From the NCBI RefSeq assembly GCF_904846645.1, contig NZ_CAJHBO010000004.1, forward strand, positions 101,285 through 165,284: DNA of 64,000 bases. The letters are read 5' to 3'. Under the pieces are notes generated by a model. It did no database searches and was not told the DNA's origin. It saw nothing but the letters and a program-made list of their open reading frames with translations. This document shows, in pieces, positions 1 through 9,026 of this stretch. The stretch's first letter is position 1. Each line of letters opens with the position of its first letter. Both the position numbers and the translations under genes were made by a program. This DNA is from Psychrobacter sp. Pi2-1. GTDB lineage: Bacteria; Pseudomonadota; Gammaproteobacteria; Pseudomonadales; Moraxellaceae.

Positions 1-1419
1 GTCGTCATCTATCTGGCCTTTGCTTGGCTATCCATGAGCCGTGGTCCAGATGAATCTTGGGGTGCTTTATCTTTATTACCCACATTATTAGTATTAGTCA
101 CCGCCATTGTCTCTAGGCGACCGTTTGAATCTATGATCGCAGGCTGCGTCGCTGGCCTTGTGATGCTCAACCCCTTTGATCTGGTTTCCCCCTTTGCAGA
201 CAATATGTCGATGGTTTTGGGCAACGAGACCATTATCTGGATTGTCCTCGTCTGTGGTCTGATGGGCGGGTTAATTCAACTTCTTGAAATCAGTGGCTGC
301 CTAGATGGTTTTAGTGAATGGCTACAAAAAATCATCAAGTCGCGTCGTCAGTCATTGTTGGCCACTTTTGCTTTGGGTGTTGTGGTCTTTATCGATGATT
401 ATTTGAACTGCTTGGCCGTATCCACCTCCGTCAAAAAACTCACTGACGTCTATAACGTCTCCCGTGAAAAGCTCGCCTATATCGTCGATTCAACCGCTGC
501 CCCTATGTGTATTATCGTGCCTATCTCGACTTGGGCCGTTTACTTTGCAGGTCTGCTAGAAGAAAACGGCGTAGCAGCAGATGGCGAAGGCATTGGGCTT
601 TATATCAGCGCTATCCCTTATATGGCCTATGCTTGGTTTGCTTTACTGATTGTATTCTTGGTTGCTTATGGCATATTGGGCGATTGGGGACCGATGAAAA
701 AAGCAGAGAAACGCGCCAAGGCTGGCAACCCTGTTCCTGAAGCATTTGTCGAAGAACAACTGATATCAAACGTCAAAGCCAAGCGTAAGCTGTCGTTCAA
801 AGCCAACATCGCTAACTTTGCTTTTCCAATGATTCTATTGATTGTCTCAACCGTTTACTTTGAAATCGATCTGTTACGCGGGGCGTTATTAACCTGTTTT
901 GTGACTGTCGTTGTCTACTGGATGCAAGGTATCTTGAGCTTTGAGACACAAGTTGAAGCCATTTTTAAAGGCTTTAAAGTCATGCTCTATCCACTCTCAA
1001 CCGTTATTGGTGGCTTTTTCCTAAAAGCAATCAACGATGAGCTTGGTATGACCATGTATGTGATTGAAGCTATCACGCCTTATATGACCATCATTATCTT
1101 CCCTGCGGTTATCTTTGCGGTCATGGCATTCTTGACCTTTGCCACTTCATCAAGCTGGGGTCTGTACGTATTGGCGATGCCTATCGTGTTCCCAATATCG
1201 CTCGCCCTTGGCGTGAGCACACCACTTATGATTGGCGCCTTGTTATCAGCCTCATCATTCGGTAGTCATGCGTGTTTCTTTAGTGACTCATCATTACTTG
1301 CCGCGCAAGGTGCTGGCTGCTCACCCATGCAGCATGCCTTTACCCAGTTCCCGTATGCGATGCTAGGTGCAGGACTGTCCGTCGTGACCTTCTTAGGATT
1401 GGGCTATATGATGGCTTAA
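1..1419 (+). CDS. NhaC-family Na+/H+ antiporter-like transporter (5' end outside window)
   Basis: An inner-membrane transporter of the NhaC/ion-transporter type. The frame is already open at base 1 (VVIYLAFAWLS precedes the Met at 34), so the true start lies upstream and 472 residues are visible. The protein is almost entirely hydrophobic segments. It carries the family signatures FIDDYLNCLAVS, DSTAAPMCIIVPISTW, FATSSSWG and GSHACFFSDSS, where paired Asp and Ser residues usually line the ion path. It precedes aguB by 135 bases on the same strand, next to agmatine catabolism genes. It may therefore move agmatine, putrescine or another cation in exchange for ions, which is an inference from context. 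Family assignment is firm; the substrate is unknown. Confidence 0.85.
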   Translation, partial: VVIYLAFAWLSMSRGPDESWGALSLLPTLLVLVTAIVSRRPFESMIAGCVAGLVMLNPFDLVSPFADNMSMVLGNETIIWIVLVCGLMGGLIQLLEISGCLDGFSEWLQKIIKSRRQSLLATFALGVVVFIDDYLNCLAVSTSVKKLTDVYNVSREKLAYIVDSTAAPMCIIVPISTWAVYFAGLLEENGVAADGEGIGLYISAIPYMAYAWFALLIVFLVAYGILGDWGPMKKAEKRAKAGNPVPEAFVEEQLISNVKAKRKLSFKANIANFAFPMILLIVSTVYFEIDLLRGALLTCFVTVVVYWMQGILSFETQVEAIFKGFKVMLYPLSTVIGGFFLKAINDELGMTMYVIEAITPYMTIIIFPAVIFAVMAFLTFATSSSWGLYVLAMPIVFPISLALGVSTPLMIGALLSASSFGSHACFFSDSSLLAAQGAGCSPMQHAFTQFPYAMLGAGLSVVTFLGLGYMMA

Positions 1420-1554
1420 GCCGATAAAACTTAACCAATATGGACTTAGCTATTGTCGCTATACACTAACGAATGATGAGAAATTGTTCGTTAGTAAATA
1501 CGAATTATCATCTATATATAGTATTACTTATCTATCAATAAAAGGATTGAGATC

Positions 1555-2424
1555 ATGCGAAACGTTACTGTGGCGACCACGCAAATGACATGCGGCTGGG
1601 ATATCCAGAAAAACATTGCGACCGCGACTGACTTGGTCAAAAAAGCGGCCAACGATGGTGCCAATATTATCTTACTTCAAGAACTGTTTGAGACGCCCTA
1701 CTTCTGCCAAGTTCATGACTTTGATTATTTTAAACTGGCAACTTCAGTCGAAGACAATGCAGCTATCAATCATTTCAAAAAACTAGCAAAAGAGTTAGAA
1801 GTGGTATTGCCAATTAGCTTTTATGAAAAATCAGGCAATACATTCTTTAATAGCATCACTGTGATCGATGCCGATGGCGAGATACTGGGCACTTATCGCA
1901 AAACTCATATACCAGATGGCATTCCTTATGCAGAAAAATTTTACTTCACCCCTGGTGATACAGGATTTAAGGTTTGGCAAACCAAATACGCTAAGATTGG
2001 TGTCGGTATCTGCTGGGATCAGTGGTTCCCTGAATGCGCCCGTAGCATGGCATTGATGGGTGCCGAGTTGCTGTTTTACCCGACTGCCATTGGTGATGAG
2101 CCAACACTCGGTATCGACTCAAAAGGCCATTGGCAGCGCTGTATGCAAGGCCATTCCGCCGCCAACTTAATGCCAGTTATTGCAGCCAATCGCATTGGCA
2201 CAGAAACCATCAGCCAAAATGGCAATGACAGCACGATGCAGTTCTATGGTAGCTCGTTCATTACTGACGGCCGCGGCGACATCATAAAAGAAGCGTCAGC
2301 AGATACTAGCGAAGTGATTAGCGCCACCTTTGACTTAGATCAACTGGCTATCGATCGTCAGCAATGGGGTGTGTTCCGTGATCGTCGTCCATCGATGTAT
2401 GGCACACTGCTGACTCACGGTTAA
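1555..2424 (+). CDS. aguB: N-carbamoylputrescine amidase AguB
   Basis: A cytoplasmic nitrilase-superfamily enzyme that hydrolyses N-carbamoylputrescine to putrescine, CO2 and ammonia, the second step of agmatine breakdown. The 289-residue length is typical for AguB. The Glu-Lys-Cys catalytic triad is visible as E43 (LLQELFET), K116 (YRKTHIPDG) and C153 (GVGICWDQWFPE). An AAAGGA ribosome binding site lies about 9 bases before the ATG. It is followed 68 bases later by aguA, the enzyme for the preceding step, which strongly supports the substrate choice over other amidases. No AguR-type regulator is seen beside it. Confidence 0.93.
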   Translation: MRNVTVATTQMTCGWDIQKNIATATDLVKKAANDGANIILLQELFETPYFCQVHDFDYFKLATSVEDNAAINHFKKLAKELEVVLPISFYEKSGNTFFNSITVIDADGEILGTYRKTHIPDGIPYAEKFYFTPGDTGFKVWQTKYAKIGVGICWDQWFPECARSMALMGAELLFYPTAIGDEPTLGIDSKGHWQRCMQGHSAANLMPVIAANRIGTETISQNGNDSTMQFYGSSFITDGRGDIIKEASADTSEVISATFDLDQLAIDRQQWGVFRDRRPSMYGTLLTHG

Positions 2425-2492
2425 TTTGATTTCCGTCTCTTTAGTTTACTCCCACTATTTTTATAGTCGCTCGTGTACGATAAGGTGATTTT

Positions 2493-3602
2493 ATGTCTAT
2501 ATTACTGACAGACTCAACCCCGCAGCAGGATGGCTTTTATATGCCAGCAGAGTTTGAGCCAATACAAAAGGTATGGATGGTCTGGCCATACCGTGCTGAT
2601 AACTGGCGACAACAAGCTGTCCCTGCCAAGAGGGCTTATGCTGAGGTTGCACTGGCAATTAACAATTTTTGTGACGTTGGCGTACTGGTCAATCCTGATG
2701 ATTATCAGCAGTGCCGCGATAGCTTGCCTGATGATATCGACGTTATCTCTATGCCGAGCAACGATGCGTGGGCACGTGATACCGTGCCGACATTTTTAAT
2801 CAATGACGCAGGCGAGCTACGCGCTTGTGATTGGACATTCAATGCGTGGGGCGGAGACTATGATGGCCTCTATTCACCATGGGATGACGATGATAAAATT
2901 GCAGAACGCTTGTGTGAGCAGCTAGATATTCCGCGTTATAGAACGGATGACTTTGTCATGGAAGGCGGCGCGTTTCATGTCGATGGTGAAGGCACGGTTT
3001 TGACCACGCGTATGTGTCTGCTAAGCCCGGGGCGCAATCCACATCTGAATGAGCAGCAAATCGAGGATAAGCTAAAAGCCTATCTCAATGTTCAAAAAGT
3101 GCTCTGGATTGATGATGGTATCGACCCTGATGAGACTACAGGTCACATCGATGATATCGCCTGCTTTGCGCGCCCTGGTGAAGTGGTTTGCTTATTCACG
3201 GATGATCCTGAAAACCCGTTCTATGAAGCAACGCAAAAAGCCTATAAACAGCTCTCAAATATGACTGACGCAAAAGGCAGACGACTAACAGTCCATAAGC
3301 TGTGCTGTACTCAGCAGCCAGTGACCTTGCCCGACGATTATGACATTGTACAGTCTCATGATGCCAAACCTCGCCTAACGGGTGATGTTTGTATCGCCTC
3401 CTATGCCAACTTTTTGATTTGTAATGACGCGGTCATCGTACCGCAATATGATGATATAAATGATGCACTCGCCATCCGGCAGCTTGAAAAAGTCTTTCCG
3501 CAGCATCAAGTAGTGGGAGTACGCACAAAAGAGATTGTCTATGGCGGCGGTAATATTCATTGTATTACCCAGCAACAACCTGTAACCAAAGCGTCACTCT
3601 AA
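2493..3602 (+). CDS. aguA: Agmatine deiminase AguA
   Basis: A PPAD-superfamily (pentein) enzyme that converts agmatine to N-carbamoylputrescine and ammonia. At 369 residues it has the normal length. It has the family motifs WMVWPYR near the N-terminus, NDAWARDTVP, the His-bearing GHIDDIACF, and GGGNIHCIT with the catalytic Cys at residue 357. The start has an AAGGTGA ribosome binding site. Together with aguB upstream it forms a complete agmatine-to-putrescine module on the + strand. Confidence 0.95.
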   Translation: MSILLTDSTPQQDGFYMPAEFEPIQKVWMVWPYRADNWRQQAVPAKRAYAEVALAINNFCDVGVLVNPDDYQQCRDSLPDDIDVISMPSNDAWARDTVPTFLINDAGELRACDWTFNAWGGDYDGLYSPWDDDDKIAERLCEQLDIPRYRTDDFVMEGGAFHVDGEGTVLTTRMCLLSPGRNPHLNEQQIEDKLKAYLNVQKVLWIDDGIDPDETTGHIDDIACFARPGEVVCLFTDDPENPFYEATQKAYKQLSNMTDAKGRRLTVHKLCCTQQPVTLPDDYDIVQSHDAKPRLTGDVCIASYANFLICNDAVIVPQYDDINDALAIRQLEKVFPQHQVVGVRTKEIVYGGGNIHCITQQQPVTKASL

Positions 3603-3722
3603 AACACGCCGCTTGGTATAGAGTGAACCATAATAAATCGCACTTATTAGCAACTGAAAGTATAAGCATAAACCCAAAAATGGATTTTAAACCCAAAAAC
3701 ACGCTAAAAATAAGGAAAAAGT

Positions 3723-5096
3723 ATGAGCGATTATCAAATCAACAATCCAGCCACTGGCGAACTAGAAGCCACTTACCCTACCGCCACTGAACAAGATATC
3801 CAACAAGTCATTGAGCAAGCAGATACCGCTTATCAAGACTGGCGTAAAGTGCCATTAAATGAGCGCAGTGCACTACTGCATAAAATTGCCGATAGCTATC
3901 TGGAACGTCAAGACGAGCTGGCTCGTATCGTGGCGGGTGAGATGGGTAAACCCGTTGCACAAGCCAAGGGTGAAATCGGTCTGGTCGCTGAGATCTATCG
4001 TTACTATGCAGACAATGCTGAGCAGCTACTCGCGCCGAATACCATTGACGTTGACTCAGGATCAGCTTCGGTAGAAAAACGTCCTGTTGGCGTTCTACTC
4101 GGTATCATGCCGTGGAACTATCCACATTATCAAGTGGCACGTTTTGTCGCGCCAAACTTTATGGCGGGTAATACAATTATTCTAAAACACGCACCGCAGT
4201 GTCCAAACACCGCAGAAGTCATCGTCGATATCTTCAAAGATGCAGGCGTACCTGAGGGCGTTTATAACAATATCTTTGCAACCAATGATCAATCAGCGAC
4301 CATTATCAATGACACACGCGTACAAGGTGTCTCGCTAACAGGTTCTGAACGCGCTGGACAAGCCGTGGCAAAAGAAGCTGGCGGCGCACTCAAAAAAGTC
4401 GTTTTAGAATTGGGTGGTTCAGATGCCTTTATCGTCGCAGCCGATGCCGATATCGAACAAGCGATACAAGGCGCTATCTCTGGTCGTTTTGGTAATACTG
4501 GACAAGCCTGTAACGCAGCCAAGCGTTTGATCGTCATTGAATCAGTCTATGACAAATTCGTCGAAGGCTTTACCAATGCGGTCAGCAACATGACTTTGGC
4601 CGACCCGCTTAAAGAAGATACGTTTATTGGCCCAATGTCATCAAAAGCCGCTGCGGTCAACTTGCAAGCGCAGTTAGACAGTGCTATCCAAGCAGGTGCG
4701 ACAGTATTAGTAGAAGGCGGCATGGACAAAGACAAGCCTGGTGCTTGGTTTAAGCCTGCGGTACTGACAGATGTAACTGAATCCATGGATGTATATCGTG
4801 AAGAGCTGTTTGGTCCTGTAGCAGTCGTCTATAAAGCAAATGATATCGACCATGCTATCAAGATTGCCAACGATGTGCCTTTCGGTCTTGGTGCCTCTAT
4901 CCAAACGCAAGATGCTGCCCTAGCTGCTGATATTGCTGATAAATTAGAAGTGGGCATGGTCACTATCAACGCGCCGTCTGGTACCGAAGCCAATACGCCA
5001 TTTGGCGGCGTTAAACGTTCAGGCTTTGGCCGTGAGCTTGGTACGCTTGGTATCACTGAGTTCTTAAACTATAAGCTGATTCGTGATAAGTCTTAA
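3723..5096 (+). CDS. Aldehyde dehydrogenase, semialdehyde/aminobutyraldehyde type
   Basis: A 457-residue NAD(P)-dependent aldehyde dehydrogenase of the shorter SSADH type (YneI/Sad-like). Visible motifs are the nucleotide-binding MPWNYPHYQ, the SLTGSERAG turn, the general-base Glu in LELGGSDAF, the catalytic Cys in NTGQACNAAKR, and EELFGPV. The ATG follows a clear AAGGA. It lies 120 bases after aguA and ends at a strong terminator, so it is probably the last gene of the agmatine operon. It likely oxidises 4-aminobutyraldehyde or succinate semialdehyde made from putrescine. The exact substrate cannot be read from sequence. A second, GabD-type dehydrogenase lies at 9027-10490. Confidence 0.85.
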   Translation: MSDYQINNPATGELEATYPTATEQDIQQVIEQADTAYQDWRKVPLNERSALLHKIADSYLERQDELARIVAGEMGKPVAQAKGEIGLVAEIYRYYADNAEQLLAPNTIDVDSGSASVEKRPVGVLLGIMPWNYPHYQVARFVAPNFMAGNTIILKHAPQCPNTAEVIVDIFKDAGVPEGVYNNIFATNDQSATIINDTRVQGVSLTGSERAGQAVAKEAGGALKKVVLELGGSDAFIVAADADIEQAIQGAISGRFGNTGQACNAAKRLIVIESVYDKFVEGFTNAVSNMTLADPLKEDTFIGPMSSKAAAVNLQAQLDSAIQAGATVLVEGGMDKDKPGAWFKPAVLTDVTESMDVYREELFGPVAVVYKANDIDHAIKIANDVPFGLGASIQTQDAALAADIADKLEVGMVTINAPSGTEANTPFGGVKRSGFGRELGTLGITEFLNYKLIRDKS

Positions 5097-5123
5097 TCGT
5101 ATAAGCACTTGATTGTATGCACT

Positions 5124-5157
5124 AAAAAAGCCTAACGTTTGACGTTAGGCTTTTTTT
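5124..5157 (+). terminator. Rho-independent terminator after the aguBA-aldehyde dehydrogenase genes
   Basis: A perfect stem GCCTAACGT/ACGTTAGGC with a TTG loop is preceded by six A and followed by seven T. It lies 28 bases after the aldehyde dehydrogenase stop. An exact inverted copy of stem and loop lies at 5785-5818. Confidence 0.93.
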
Positions 5158-5346
5158 ATTTAACTCTTGTTCATTACTTTTACGCTAAATTGTCTCTACA
5201 TAGCTAGATGATACGATGTCGAGTACACTGCCAAAAACCATAAAGTCTCTTTCTGCTTATTGAGCAGGGTATCGGCTAGTAGAAGTACCTCTATCAATCG
5301 TTTGACACTGGAATCTCGCAGCTTTCTCAATGAAATACTAATACTA

Positions 5347-5571
5347 TTATTTTTCTAAAGCAAAAAAGGCGTCTTTGACTAAGTGGTCTTCTTCATTAAA
5401 ACGAACATATATCCCTTCACTGTCCTTTGTTGCATACCAATACTCATCATTTGCACTAATATTTATTTGGAAAAACTTATTGCTTATAATATTACCGACA
5501 GTGTAGACCGAGCCTTCTACAAAAAAATCGTTGCCACAGATACATTTTAGTTTATCTCCACTTCTGATCAT
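5347..5571 (-). CDS. Small hypothetical protein, possibly SH3-like fold
   Basis: A 74-residue protein of unknown function. The frame is open for 12 more residues upstream, but the internal ATG giving MIRSGDKLKCICG has an AAGG ribosome binding site at good spacing, so it was chosen. The layout GDKLKCI, then VYTVG, then YWYATKDSEGIYVRF resembles small SH3-like proteins common in phage and accessory DNA. That is a pattern-based guess. It is AT-rich and isolated, and lies between two inverted copies of the same terminator. Confidence 0.55.
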   Translation of the reverse strand: MIRSGDKLKCICGNDFFVEGSVYTVGNIISNKFFQINISANDEYWYATKDSEGIYVRFNEEDHLVKDAFFALEK

Positions 5572-5784
5572 ATAGCTAACCTTCACGACAACGATAATAG
5601 TAAACAAGAGTGAGCTATTTTACTTTTTTATCGTTAAATGTCAATATGCGAATATTATGCTAGTTGATTATTTAACAAAAATAATTAAGACTCTTATCTA
5701 ATCAAGAAAGGATAGAAAACGACTTTAAGTAAATTATTACTGTCCTAAATGTGTAAACTCATTTTTGAACAGAACAAAAACAAT

Positions 5785-5818
5785 AAAAAAAGCCTAACGT
5801 CAAACGTTAGGCTTTTTT
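5785..5818 (-). terminator. Rho-independent terminator after the APC permease
   Basis: The stem GCCTAACGT/ACGTTAGGC with loop CAA is flanked by runs of A and T, so it works in both directions. It lies 23 bases beyond the permease stop codon on the - strand. It is the exact reverse complement of the core of the 5124-5157 terminator. Confidence 0.92.
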
Positions 5819-5840
5819 ATGAAAGATAGTTAAAGTAAAT

Positions 5841-7283
5841 CTACTTTTTATATGGATTTTCTTTTAGCCATTGCTGGTTAGCCGTTTTTAGCTCACGCAG
5901 CTCATGATCCATAATATCTTTACTCTTACCAGGATTCTTCATCGTAGCATAACCGTACAATACGCCACCAAGTACGATCCAGCCAAGGAAAATCCACCAT
6001 TCAATAGGAACAAGGGCTGATGGCATACCTGGTAAATATAGTGCCAACATACCAAGACTGAGGATAATAGTGATAATACCAACCAATTTACCTGCTGGTA
6101 CTCTAAACGGACGTACCATATCAGGCTCACGGTAGCGCAGCACTAAGAATGAAAGAGCCACACAAGTATAAGCAATAACGATACCGAACCCACCAGCATC
6201 CACAATCCATACCAGCATTTTGCGACCAAATAATGGGGCAAGTGTCGCTAGACCACCGATTAACAAAATCGCATTAACGGGTGTATTGTATTTCGGATGC
6301 AGTTTGCATAGAAACTGCGGCAACATGTGCGTTTTTCCCATAGCATATAGCAGACGACTACCACCGATAAGAAACGCATTCCAGCTCGATAAAATACCTA
6401 GCACACCGCCAATAACTAGCAAGGTGCCTGCCCATTTACCATTCCAAGCATTGGTCATCGCATCAGCCGTTGCCAATGTCGAGTCTTGCGCCTGTAATAG
6501 CGGTAGAGTCTTGCCCACACTCCAAGCGACTGCTACATACCACAGCACCGCAATAATAATAGAGACAATCAAAAATTTGCCGATATTTGGACGGGTAAGA
6601 TTGATCTCTTCTGCAGCTTGCGGAATAACATCGAAGCCAACGAACAAGAACGGTACCATTACCATCACCGTCATGATGCCACCCATACCACCAATAAAGT
6701 TAGGCGCTTGTACGGTATTAGAAGTTTCAGGACTAAACAGTAATGCACCCACGAACAGCAGTATACCTACACAGAAAATACCCACGACTGCCAGCTTTTG
6801 GAACCACGCGCTGACTTCCATACCGCGTATGTTCAGCCATGTGACGATCACTGAGCCGAGCATCCCGACGCCTACCCAAGTGGCGTAAACATCCCAGCCA
6901 GCAACATTCCAAAGATACCCTTGGCTATAATTAGGAATAATGTATTCGACGACGGTGGGCAGTGCTACTGCTTCAAAAGCAACGACGGAAAAATAACCAA
7001 ACAAAATACTCCATGAGCAAATAAAGGAGACATTGACTCCTAACGCTCGATGGGTATAAGTATGCTCACCGCCAGTAATTGGCATGGAGGCCGCAAGTTC
7101 AGCATACGTCACACCAATCAATACGACTACCAGACCGCCTATTAAAAAGGCGCTAATTGCGCCCCATATACCTGCCGAAATGATCCAACTACCTGCCAGT
7201 ACAACCCAGCCCCAACCGACCATTGCACCGAATGCCAGTGCAATGATATCGAACACCCCTAGCGACTTTTTTAATTCAGACAT
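5841..7283 (-). CDS. APC-family amino acid/polyamine permease
   Basis: A 480-residue inner-membrane permease of the amino acid-polyamine-organocation superfamily with about 12 hydrophobic segments. The N-terminal AFGAMVGWGWVV and ITGGEHTYTHRALG stretches are the usual substrate-binding regions of APC transporters, and PQAAEEINLTRPN is the conserved loop after the fifth or sixth helix. It sits with GabT- and GabD-type genes on the same strand and opposite the agmatine genes, so uptake of GABA, putrescine or 5-aminovalerate is likely (inferred from context). The start ATG is preceded by AAGGAG. Confidence 0.88.
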   Translation of the reverse strand: MSELKKSLGVFDIIALAFGAMVGWGWVVLAGSWIISAGIWGAISAFLIGGLVVVLIGVTYAELAASMPITGGEHTYTHRALGVNVSFICSWSILFGYFSVVAFEAVALPTVVEYIIPNYSQGYLWNVAGWDVYATWVGVGMLGSVIVTWLNIRGMEVSAWFQKLAVVGIFCVGILLFVGALLFSPETSNTVQAPNFIGGMGGIMTVMVMVPFLFVGFDVIPQAAEEINLTRPNIGKFLIVSIIIAVLWYVAVAWSVGKTLPLLQAQDSTLATADAMTNAWNGKWAGTLLVIGGVLGILSSWNAFLIGGSRLLYAMGKTHMLPQFLCKLHPKYNTPVNAILLIGGLATLAPLFGRKMLVWIVDAGGFGIVIAYTCVALSFLVLRYREPDMVRPFRVPAGKLVGIITIILSLGMLALYLPGMPSALVPIEWWIFLGWIVLGGVLYGYATMKNPGKSKDIMDHELRELKTANQQWLKENPYKK

Positions 7284-7426
7284 AACCTACTCCTTGTCTG
7301 TGTTTCATCCGTGTGAGCCTGTTACAGCTACACTATTTTTGTTTCATGGGATCATACCCATCATGTTTGTTGTGTCTGTCGTGTCGCCGCAAAGTTTAAC
7401 TTTGCTATCGGTATAGTATTCAAACA

Positions 7427-7466
7427 GCAAAAACAAAAACGGCGTCTTGACTTGCAAGGCGCCGTT
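7427..7466 (-). terminator. Probable terminator of gabT
   Basis: A 12-bp stem AACGGCGTCTTG/CAAGGCGCCGTT with one G-U pair. On the - strand it is followed by two T runs (GTTTTTGTTTTT). It lies about 140 bases past the gabT stop. Confidence 0.8.
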
Positions 7467-7525
7467 AAAAAACTCACTCAAAGCGAGTGTTATAAGGGCA
7501 ACCTTGCCGTTATCTTTCATACAAT

Positions 7526-7571
7526 CTTTTAACCAATATCGGTACTTGAACTAGCTGTACTTGGTTAAAAG
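7526..7571. repeat. Inverted repeat in the gabT 3' region
   Basis: The arms CTTTTAACCAA and TTGGTTAAAAG match perfectly over 11 bp, with a 24-base spacer that itself contains GTAC twice. It lies just downstream of gabT and before its terminator. It may be an RNA hairpin in the transcript tail; function unknown. Confidence 0.5.
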
Positions 7572-7607
7572 CGCTCCATCGCTAAAGTAAATAACACTCA
7601 GTATTGC

Positions 7608-8867
7608 TTATGCCGTTAGAATACCTTTGATGATATCAAGGCCTTCTTGTAGCACTTCATCTTCAACCGTCAATGGCACCATCACACGAATGGCATTGCC
7701 ATACATACCACAAGACGCTAGTAGCAAACCTTGCTCAAATGATTTTGCTTTTAGATTGGCTGCGGCGGCTGCATCAGGTTTGCCTTCGCTATCAATCAAT
7801 TCAAACGCTAGCATAGCGCCCTTATGACGGATATGACCGATACTGCTAAGGTTCAAGCCTTTTAAGAATGAAGCAATGGTATCGCCAATCTCGATACTAC
7901 GCTCAAGTAAGTTTTCTTCTTCGATCACTTCCATAACAGCAAGCGCCGCCACACAAGCAAGTGGGTTACCAGAATAAGTACCGCCCAAGCCGCCTACTTG
8001 CGGCGCATCCATGATGTCAGCACGACCGATGACCGCAGAGATAGGATAACCACCCGCCAAACTCTTGGCAGTCGTCATCAAATCAGGCTCAACACCTAGC
8101 TGCTCACCTGCAAACAACGTACCGGTTCTGGCGAAACCACACTGTACTTCGTCGAAAATAAGCACGATGCCATGCTCATCACAAATCTCGCGCAAGGCTT
8201 TAGCAAATGAAGGCGTTACCTGATGGAAACCACCCTCGCCTTGGACTGGCTCAATGATCATTGCAGCCACTTCACTAGGATCGATATCTGCTTGGAAAAT
8301 CATGTCAAGGCTATGTAGCGCTTGCGCTTCTGTTACGTTCAACTCTTCTGCAGGGAACAACGCATGGAATACAGGTCCTGGCATCGGGCCAAAATTCTTT
8401 TTGTATGGTAGTACTTTGCCAGTTAGGCTCATACACATCATGGTACGACCATGCCAGCCACCAACAAAAGAAATCACGCCTGGACGACGGGTTTTAGCAC
8501 GAGCAATCTTGATGCAGTTTTCGACCGCTTCTGCACCAGTGGTCAAAAAGAACGCCTTGGTATCACCGCTGATTGGGGCTTTTTCGCACAGCTTTTCTGC
8601 CAAATCCACGTAGCACTCATAGTTGATCATTTGCGCCGCAGTGTGCGTAAATTTGTCGAGCTGCTCATGCACACGCTGAGTGATTTTTGGATGGCTGTGA
8701 CCGGTGTTCAATACTGAGATACCACCGACAAAGTCGATATAACGCTTGCCTTCGATGTCCCAGATTTCTGAGTTCTTTGCTTTTTCTGCAAAGATAGGAA
8801 AGGCAACCCCAAGTCCTGTTGGTAAAACAGCTTTGCGGCGCTCAAGTAATGATTGATTGGTAGTCAT
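7608..8867 (-). CDS. gabT: 4-aminobutyrate (or 5-aminovalerate) aminotransferase GabT
   Basis: A class-III PLP aminotransferase that passes the amino group of GABA to 2-oxoglutarate, giving succinate semialdehyde and glutamate. The start was moved 19 residues inward to MTTNQSLLERRKAV: this matches the family N-terminus and has AAAAGGA 7 bases upstream. Motifs include GGISVLNTGHSHP, GAEAVENCIKIAR, the PLP-binding IFDEVQCGFARTG, and TTAKSLAGGYP with the Schiff-base lysine at residue 268. GabT enzymes often also use 5-aminovalerate (DavT activity). The glutaryl-CoA genes nearby make this plausible here. Confidence 0.93.
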   Translation of the reverse strand: MTTNQSLLERRKAVLPTGLGVAFPIFAEKAKNSEIWDIEGKRYIDFVGGISVLNTGHSHPKITQRVHEQLDKFTHTAAQMINYECYVDLAEKLCEKAPISGDTKAFFLTTGAEAVENCIKIARAKTRRPGVISFVGGWHGRTMMCMSLTGKVLPYKKNFGPMPGPVFHALFPAEELNVTEAQALHSLDMIFQADIDPSEVAAMIIEPVQGEGGFHQVTPSFAKALREICDEHGIVLIFDEVQCGFARTGTLFAGEQLGVEPDLMTTAKSLAGGYPISAVIGRADIMDAPQVGGLGGTYSGNPLACVAALAVMEVIEEENLLERSIEIGDTIASFLKGLNLSSIGHIRHKGAMLAFELIDSEGKPDAAAAANLKAKSFEQGLLLASCGMYGNAIRVMVPLTVEDEVLQEGLDIIKGILTA

Positions 8868-9026
8868 GGGAATGTCCTTTTCTGTGTTCGTAACATAAAT
8901 GCCATCTAGTGATTGGCGGTTCATTTAAGACTTAGTGATATCAAACGGTGCTTGTCTGAGATAAAACACCGTAGATACCTATTAGGTTTTGTTAAATGCT
9001 CTATTAAATACTGGGCGAGTTATTTA

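Larger units (their letters stand above)
7284..7607. other. Intergenic region between permease and gabT
   Basis: No convincing gene is seen in these 324 bases. They hold the gabT terminator (7427-7466), an additional long inverted repeat (7526-7571), and the presumed promoter of the permease gene. Confidence 0.6.

Noticed and set aside
6220..6888. 222-codon + strand open frame
   Set aside because: It lies antisense inside the APC permease gene, with no ribosome binding site and a composition mirroring the permease codons.
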